This document shows positions 58,955 to 64,000 of a stretch of 64,000 nucleotides of DNA, in pieces. Both the position numbers and the translations under genes were made by a program. The notes beneath the pieces were generated by a model that saw only the letters and a list, made by a program, of their open reading frames with translations, had not been told where the DNA came from and did not search any database. The stretch comes from Pestalotiopsis fici W106-1 (lineage: Eukaryota > Ascomycota > Sordariomycetes > Amphisphaeriales > Sporocadaceae). Where the stretch lies: assembly GCF_000516985.1 (NCBI RefSeq), contig NW_006917094.1:2108001-2172000 (forward strand), given 5' to 3'. The first letter of the stretch is position 1. Each line of letters opens with the position of its first letter.

Positions 58955-60076
58955 TCAAAAAGGTATACCGCCGTAACCCCGGGAATGCTTCGCCAATAAC
59001 TCGAGAGAATTCGATCTCAAAACATCGGGCGCAATCAATGAACCTCGCACATTCGTCTTTACAAAGGTCTCATAATCACGAATCACATCAGCGATACCAC
59101 TCTCTGGCCGGTATGGAGAATCCGAACCAAACACGATCTTGTCGGGGCTGGTAAAGTCCAATATGCCATTAAACTGCGCCGGGCTGGTCACGAGCGCCAA
59201 GTCCAGGTAAAATCTCTTCAAGTCCTCGGCCGCCTCGTCGGCTGTCACGTTGGACGTGCCCTGCGTGGCCGGCGACGCAATGCCAAAGAGCACGCGGTCG
59301 GCAATAAAGGGAATGGTCCCACCGGCGTGCGGCAGGATAACGTCGATGTCGGGGTGGGCCCGGAACGTACCGCTGATGACCAGGTCCACCGCGGCCCGGG
59401 TGGTGGCGAGTGGGTACTCGAGCGTGGGCTGCGGAAACCCGTGGCCGAGCCGCATGGGCACCACGTCCAGGACGCCCGGGTGCAAGAAGACGAGGGCCCT
59501 GTGCTTTTGCAGAGCGGCCCAGATGGGTCGAAACGTGTCATTGCCCGGCGTCATGCCGCCGTAGGAGCTGTAGACGCCCACGCCCACGCAGGACGGCTGG
59601 TGCTGGTACAGATGCTCAATCTCGGCAATGGTGCCGTCGATATCGCGCCAGTCCGGCAGCGCACCAAAGAAGCCAAAGCGGCCGTCGTAGGCAGGCGCCG
59701 TGCTGTAGTTGGCCAGGTTGGTGTTGAGCGTCCGCGCCAGTTCGCGCCCGGCCTGCCCCGTCCCGGCAATGGGCACGCCTGGTGTCGAGATGGAGAGGAC
59801 GCCAAACGCTGTTCCGAACTCGTCCATTTCGGATATAGCAAACTCGGGCGACCAAAACGGCGTGGGGAAGCCCGACGGATCACCACCAGCAGCATTGACG
59901 GCTTCTATATAGGCTGGTGGAAGGGCATGGAGGTGCGTGTCAATTCGACCACTGTATGTGATTTGAGCGCATGTTTCGGTAGAAGTACGAAAGGACACTG
60001 ACCTTGTATTGAATGCGTATGAGTTGGCTACCACCACACTGGTCAGCCATGCCTTTAACATATTTGGGCTCATCAT
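58955..60076 (-). CDS. ACMSD-family metal-dependent amidohydrolase/decarboxylase
   Basis: A continuous frame of 373 residues from ATG 60076 (further ATGs at 60073 and 60061). Amidohydrolase-2 motifs are present: HxH in GRIDTHLHALP, His in VFLHPGVLD, His in ILPHAGGTIPF and the metal Asp in IVFGSDSPYRPE. Relatives include 2-amino-3-carboxymuconate-semialdehyde decarboxylase and salicylate- or 6-methylsalicylate-type decarboxylases; the substrate is unknown. The N-terminus (MLKAWLTSVVVANSYA) looks like a secretory leader, unusual for this family. A 51-nt in-frame segment, 60002..59952, has GT-AG ends (GTCAGT...TACAG); removing it gives NTSGRIDTHLHA and 356 residues, closer to family length, but both versions are open. 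Divergent from the indoleamine dioxygenase, suggesting a shared aromatic amino acid pathway. Confidence 0.86.
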   Translation of the reverse strand: MMSPNMLKAWLTSVVVANSYAFNTRSVSFRTSTETCAQITYSGRIDTHLHALPPAYIEAVNAAGGDPSGFPTPFWSPEFAISEMDEFGTAFGVLSISTPGVPIAGTGQAGRELARTLNTNLANYSTAPAYDGRFGFFGALPDWRDIDGTIAEIEHLYQHQPSCVGVGVYSSYGGMTPGNDTFRPIWAALQKHRALVFLHPGVLDVVPMRLGHGFPQPTLEYPLATTRAAVDLVISGTFRAHPDIDVILPHAGGTIPFIADRVLFGIASPATQGTSNVTADEAAEDLKRFYLDLALVTSPAQFNGILDFTSPDKIVFGSDSPYRPESGIADVIRDYETFVKTNVRGSLIAPDVLRSNSLELLAKHSRGYGGIPF

Positions 60077-60755
60077 GGTGATCTGGTTATCAGAGCAAAA
60101 ATGGTCATCAGTCTCTTGCTTGCAAAAGGTATTCCTGTGGACAAGGTGCAATGATACTAAGTATTTATACTCTGAGAGTAGCGAAATAATGTGTAGCCAT
60201 CGGTGCACTACAAAACTGTAAATAGAGGGTATGATGACAACGACAGCTTCAAAACAAAGGCACCAAAGCTTGTGCCTACTCAATGAAGATATTTGCAATT
60301 GTCATGCAGCTTAGAATTCGATGCCGACATGCTTGTGATTCTTGACACAGCAGTGATCAGCACACCGCCGAGGAGAGGCAAGTATGTACTGTCACGCTGA
60401 GACTAGTATTGGTTATTCTGTGTGCGGGATCTGCACCAAATAAGCAATTTGTGTTACCAAGAATTCGTGTTCAGAGGGGAGCAACTTGTGGTGGGAGATC
60501 AATTGGAGGTCAACCAGAACTGAAAGATTCGCTTGCCTAGATTATGCAAGTGCGCCGCGATACGGGACGCGGCACTCGACGAGAATCCTCGCCATATTTA
60601 AAGTGACATTTGAATGCCGCGGTTAATACTACGGCTTCCAATGGCATAGATAAGAAGCAGGAATGCTAGCTTTCTAGGCACGTGTAACACTATACCCGAA
60701 TGTGGCAAAGTTGATTGGAACGTGAAGCCCCGGCCGCAATAGATCAAGTGAAAAA

Positions 60756-60775
60756 GGCCGGAATCCATTCCGGCC
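60756..60775. promoter_or_regulatory. CGG-N8-CCG palindrome, copy 1
   Basis: GGCCGGAATCCATTCCGGCC: 9-bp perfect arms around a CC centre. Read on the minus strand it is the same as copy 2 plus one extra A in the centre. The inverted CGG/CCG triplets are the form recognised by Zn2Cys6 dimers. Confidence 0.5.
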
Positions 60776-61216
60776 ATCAGTCAGCCAAGGCCGGCTTGAG
60801 GTGGAGACAGCTCATTCAATTACCCAACTACCCCTCGGTGCACACGCCGGCACCATCATCATCTGACCTTTTTTTGTTCATTCAGCTGCACCGGGAGTTT
60901 TGGTGAGCTCTTGGCATTCAACTTGGACCTACATTGCTTGTACAATGTGCTAATACTTGAGGGCAATTTAGGCTACAATACTGTCATTTTGGAGATTTCA
61001 CTGCCTCGAAATATCTGGCCGTGTTTTTTCGGGGTGATATACTACAATCGGAACCCCGGTGGCGACGACGAGCTTGTTGCTATGAGGTCTTGTTGGCATG
61101 GCATGCGATGGCGAATGGTCGTTTAGACTTTTGGCATTGACAAACAGAAACGTTGAGCTGCCTTATCAGAATGCAGTACACGTCACGGGTTCGCCCGACG
61201 CCGGCGAGGGTGCGTT

Positions 61217-61235
61217 GGCCGGAATGGTTCCGGCC
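61217..61235. promoter_or_regulatory. CGG-N7-CCG palindrome, copy 2
   Basis: GGCCGGAATGGTTCCGGCC: 8-bp perfect arms around TGG, 230 bp before the dioxygenase start codon. It matches the minus strand of copy 1 except for one missing central base. Confidence 0.5.
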
Positions 61236-61464
61236 ACGATGTATATTAGCACACTGAGAAGCCAGTCGGTGGTGGAGTGAATCTCGACTCCCAAAATCTC
61301 CAGAAACAAGAAGCAAGAGCTTTAAACAAGGCCAAAAGGAACCTTTCACGTCTGCAAGTGCGATAAGCTCCCCCACAACAATATACAAATAATTTTCGAT
61401 TATACACGACACATATTATTGCTATCAGCTACACTCCCCCATTTCTCGTGATTGTATTTCAACA

Positions 61465-63184
61465 ATGTCTGTCTCACCTAAACAGGACTTTATGGTCCTG
61501 GATGATCCCAGGCCGAATGACATGTCCTTGCCCGCCTTCATGGTGTCTACCACCAGAGGTTTTCTACCACGCATGGAGCCCCTTGTCGACCTCCCCTCAG
61601 AATTCGACCATGTCGAGTCTCTCCTGTCCCGGATGCCCGTCAAGACCCTCTCCGGTGCCCCTGGTCTCTTGGCCGATGGTCGTTTCGGAGACGCTGTGCT
61701 TGACGAGCTGCCAGACCTGACGGACGAGGTCGACAAATACAAGGACAATTTGCCCATGGTCAATGCCCTCTACAGAGACTACTCTTTTCTGGCTTCCGCA
61801 TACCTTCTCGAACCTTGCCACATGAGGTTTATCAAAGGAGAGGGCTATGGTCTTGCCCGGGATGTCCTGCCTGTGCAGCTCGCCAGACCAATCGCACGAT
61901 GTGCTGAGCTGTAAGTCCACTTGCGTCTCTTTGTTTCCTACTTCCTCTTGTGACAACATAAGTCGTCATTGTAATCACCTCAGACTATTGCTCTCTACTT
62001 GCCCCAGTTTCCTTTTTGCCCCCGCCATATCCATTCATTCTGACCATGTCATCTCAGCTGTGGCTTCAAACCCTTCATGGAGTACGCAGGATCCTACGCA
62101 CTCTTCAATTACCGCCTAGTCGACCCGTCCCGGGGGCTAGAGTACTCCAACTTGCGCCTCATCCGCGCCTTTGAGCACGGCCTGGACCCATCGTCGTCCG
62201 AGGCCGGCTTCGTCCTGACGCACGTAGCCATGGTCCGACATTCAGGTCTGCTCATCTCGGGCGTCATGAAGTCCCTCCGCAGCATCCCTCCGCGCCATGG
62301 CTCGTCGTCCTTGCCAGCAGCAGCAGACCGTGCGGGCTTCAATGACGGACTCGCCGAGATCCTAGACGCGCTGCGCCAGATCAATGCCGTCATGGAGACC
62401 ATGTGGGACGTGTCCAAGCCGCGGTCCTATACATCGTTTCGGACCTTTATCTTTGGCATCACCTCGCAGTCCATGTTCCCCGATGGCGTGGTTTACGAAG
62501 GCGTGCATGACGACGACGGTGGCGGACCGGAGCAGCGCCGCTCGTTCCGCGGCGAGAGCGGCGCCAACGATTCCATGATCCCCCTCATGGATAATTTCTG
62601 CCAGATTGCCATGCCCGACACCCCGCTCACCGAGATTCTCAAGGACTTTCGCTCGTACCGCCCCGGCGACCACCGCGGCTTCCTCGAGTGGGTGCGCGAA
62701 GAGAGCTTGGACAAGGGTCTTCGAGAATTTGCTCTGGGACTGTCGCATCATGATGATCGCCACGACGAGGAGGACAAGGAGGCAGTACTCGAGAGTAGGC
62801 GGCTTTGGATCAAGATCTTGAACCAGGTCCGTGACTTTCGCTGGCGCCACTGGTGCTTTGCGCGGGAGTACATTCTCAAGCAGGTCAGTTTTTGAACGTC
62901 CAGATTGATTTTGGTCCATTTGAGTTGCACTCTGCCACTAAACAAAAGAATAGACAAAGCACCCCACCGCCACAGGCGGCTCACCCATTGTAACCTGGCT
63001 GCCGAATCAGCTGCAGGCCGTCATGGATGATATGGCTGAATTCCACCATGCCGTGGGCGGCGAGAATGGTGGGCTCGGCTCGGACTGCGCTGATATTATG
63101 GACCTTGTACATCGCCAGAGGGATACTTTGAGAAAGGAGGTTGGCAAGTTTTGCGCTGAGAGGGGCGTTTCCAAACATGTGTAA
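61465..63184 (+). CDS. IDO: Indoleamine 2,3-dioxygenase
   Basis: Exons 61465..61910, 62058..62883 and 62954..63184 encode 500 residues. The haem enzyme opens the indole ring of tryptophan to N-formylkynurenine, the first step of the kynurenine route to NAD. Family blocks are clear: FLASAYLLEPCHMRF, ELCGFKPFMEYAGSYALFNY across the first junction, FRTFIFGITSQSMFPDGVVY, and the haem-ligand region FRWRHWCFAREYIL with predicted proximal His413, followed by TKHPTATGGSPIVTWLPNQL across the second junction. The last two features are typical of fungal IDOs. The first intron is 147 nt, the second 70 nt. A low-complexity acidic/Gly insertion (HDDDGGGPEQRRSFRGESG) lies near residue 300. It shares its promoter with the amidohydrolase. 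Confidence 0.95.
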
Positions 63185-63659
63185 ACGGCGTCAACGAGGC
63201 GCTGCCTGTTTCAGCTACTTGCTCTGTAGACTCATTATTCTGCCATTTGACTTTTGTGCTCAGTTTAGTAAACTGGTGCCCTTACTTCCGAAGCGTTTGA
63301 GTTCCAGAATCCAACTTCTATGCATTATTTTTAGATACGCTTCAGCGGCTGAGACATTGGAGATTTCACGAACACTACAACGGCTTCTAAGTTTCTACTA
63401 GGTCCAAGGCTCATCCAATGGTATGGAATGAAAACACAAGTAGGCCATAAACTGAAGCTGGAGGAGAATAATAAGTGCAACCCATTATGACAAAGACAAT
63501 GTACGGGGCTAGGCGAAACAATTAGGAGCAGTAAAGCTTCTTATTACATTATTTGTTGCCCATGAATCATAAGGGGCAGTCATGAGAAGAAGTATGTCTG
63601 AACGCAATCATGAAGGTGGCATCTTCATCTTCGGTAGGAATAAGGCAATGCTGCTTGCT
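63185..63659. other. Convergent intergenic region
   Basis: 475 bp between the 3' end of the dioxygenase gene and the 3' end of the truncated gene at the right edge. No gene seen. Confidence 0.55.
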
Positions 63660-64000
63660 TCAAGAACACTGTACAATAAATGCTCCAACACCGTCCTTGA
63701 ACTTGGATGATCCGACTCCGGCCTGTTCGAACTGCAGACCAAAACTCCTCACACTGCTAGCGAGCCAGGAGATATCGCGGCTGCCACTGTTGTTCTCAGG
63801 AAAACCGCACTCAAATGTGCCCAAAACCAGTTGATCGCCTGGGTAAACCTGCTGCAATGCAGTTTCATTCCAGCTCGACAACTCGTTGCTCTCGCCATAT
63901 GGCGCAAAAGTCATTCCCGAATTCGACGATAATTCTTGTTCCGATCCAGTGAACTGGAAGCAGGGATAGCCTTCGGCGAGCTCACTGCAGAAAGGCAGCC
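63660..64000 (-). CDS. C-terminal part of an unrecognised protein, cut by the right edge
   Basis: An open minus-strand frame runs from the right edge to a stop at 63660 (about 113 residues). It stays open upstream of its first internal ATG, so the true start or an exon boundary is outside the window. The visible part is rich in Ser, Gly, Asn and Phe with cysteines spaced as in secreted proteins (LPFCSELAEGYPCFQFTG, LVLGTFECGFPENNSGS, GVGAFIVQCS). A secreted or cell-surface protein is likely; I recognise no family. Confidence 0.55.
   Translation of the reverse strand, partial: LPFCSELAEGYPCFQFTGSEQELSSNSGMTFAPYGESNELSSWNETALQQVYPGDQLVLGTFECGFPENNSGSRDISWLASSVRSFGLQFEQAGVGSSKFKDGVGAFIVQCS

Larger units (their letters stand above)
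60077..61464. promoter_or_regulatory. Shared divergent promoter, amidohydrolase / indoleamine dioxygenase
   Basis: 1388 bp without a gene. It holds two copies of a GGCCGGAA...TTCCGGCC palindrome (60756-60775 and 61217-61235) and further GGCCGG-type sequence at about 60729 and 60789. Confidence 0.6.

Overview
The window is nuclear DNA of a filamentous ascomycete (Pezizomycotina, probably Sordariomycetes; the finer placement is a guess). The evidence is the many 50-70 nt introns with GTANGT donors and CTAAC/CTGAC/CTAAT branch sites, fungus-specific families (HET domain, Zn2Cys6 regulator, SesB-NACHT-ankyrin STAND protein, NCE102/MARVEL protein, Pom1-type DYRK kinase) and gene density of about one per 2.7 kb. 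I modelled 23 protein genes by hand (22 complete, one cut by the right edge). Exon joins were chosen because they keep the frame and restore family motifs; no transcript data were available.

Layout. 1-6 kb is mostly gene-free except for one secreted SGNH esterase (-). 6-16.3 kb is a conserved housekeeping block: TRAPPC2L/Tca17-like (-), mitochondrial malonyl-CoA:ACP transacylase (-), AP-3 mu (-), MPP10 (+), a DMAC1-like mitochondrial protein (+) and a small coiled-coil protein (+). After a 3.5 kb gene-free stretch comes a Pom1-type kinase (+, 19.8-24.3 kb). 25-28.7 kb holds a DOMON/cytochrome b561 membrane protein (-) and a secreted PLC-like protein (-).

31.5-43 kb is accessory. It has an amidase (+), a cytochrome P450 (-) and an alpha/beta hydrolase (-), which look like a small catabolic or detoxification group. 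Next to them is a 1250-residue STAND/NLR-like protein (-) with a SesB-type hydrolase, a NACHT NTPase and C-terminal ankyrin repeats. 44.8-51.2 kb returns to core functions: NCE102-like (+), COQ7 (-) and RTF1 (+). An unrecognised Ser/Arg-containing protein follows (+, 52-53 kb).

53.9-63.2 kb is a second accessory block: a Zn2Cys6 regulator (+), a HET-domain protein (+), an ACMSD-family amidohydrolase (-) and an indoleamine 2,3-dioxygenase (+). The last two are divergent and share a 1.39 kb promoter containing two copies of a near-perfect CGG/CCG palindrome. The right edge cuts the C-terminal part of an unidentified protein (-).

Most notable observations: a 4-nt micro-exon that must be included to build the first zinc-binding cysteine of the regulator; the duplicated palindrome between the dioxygenase and the amidohydrolase; the NLR architecture; and a concentration of unusual AAG 3' splice sites (8 of about 45 modelled introns) in only four accessory genes, one of which also has a GC-AG intron. 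No transposon, CRISPR or intact tRNA/rRNA gene was recognised.
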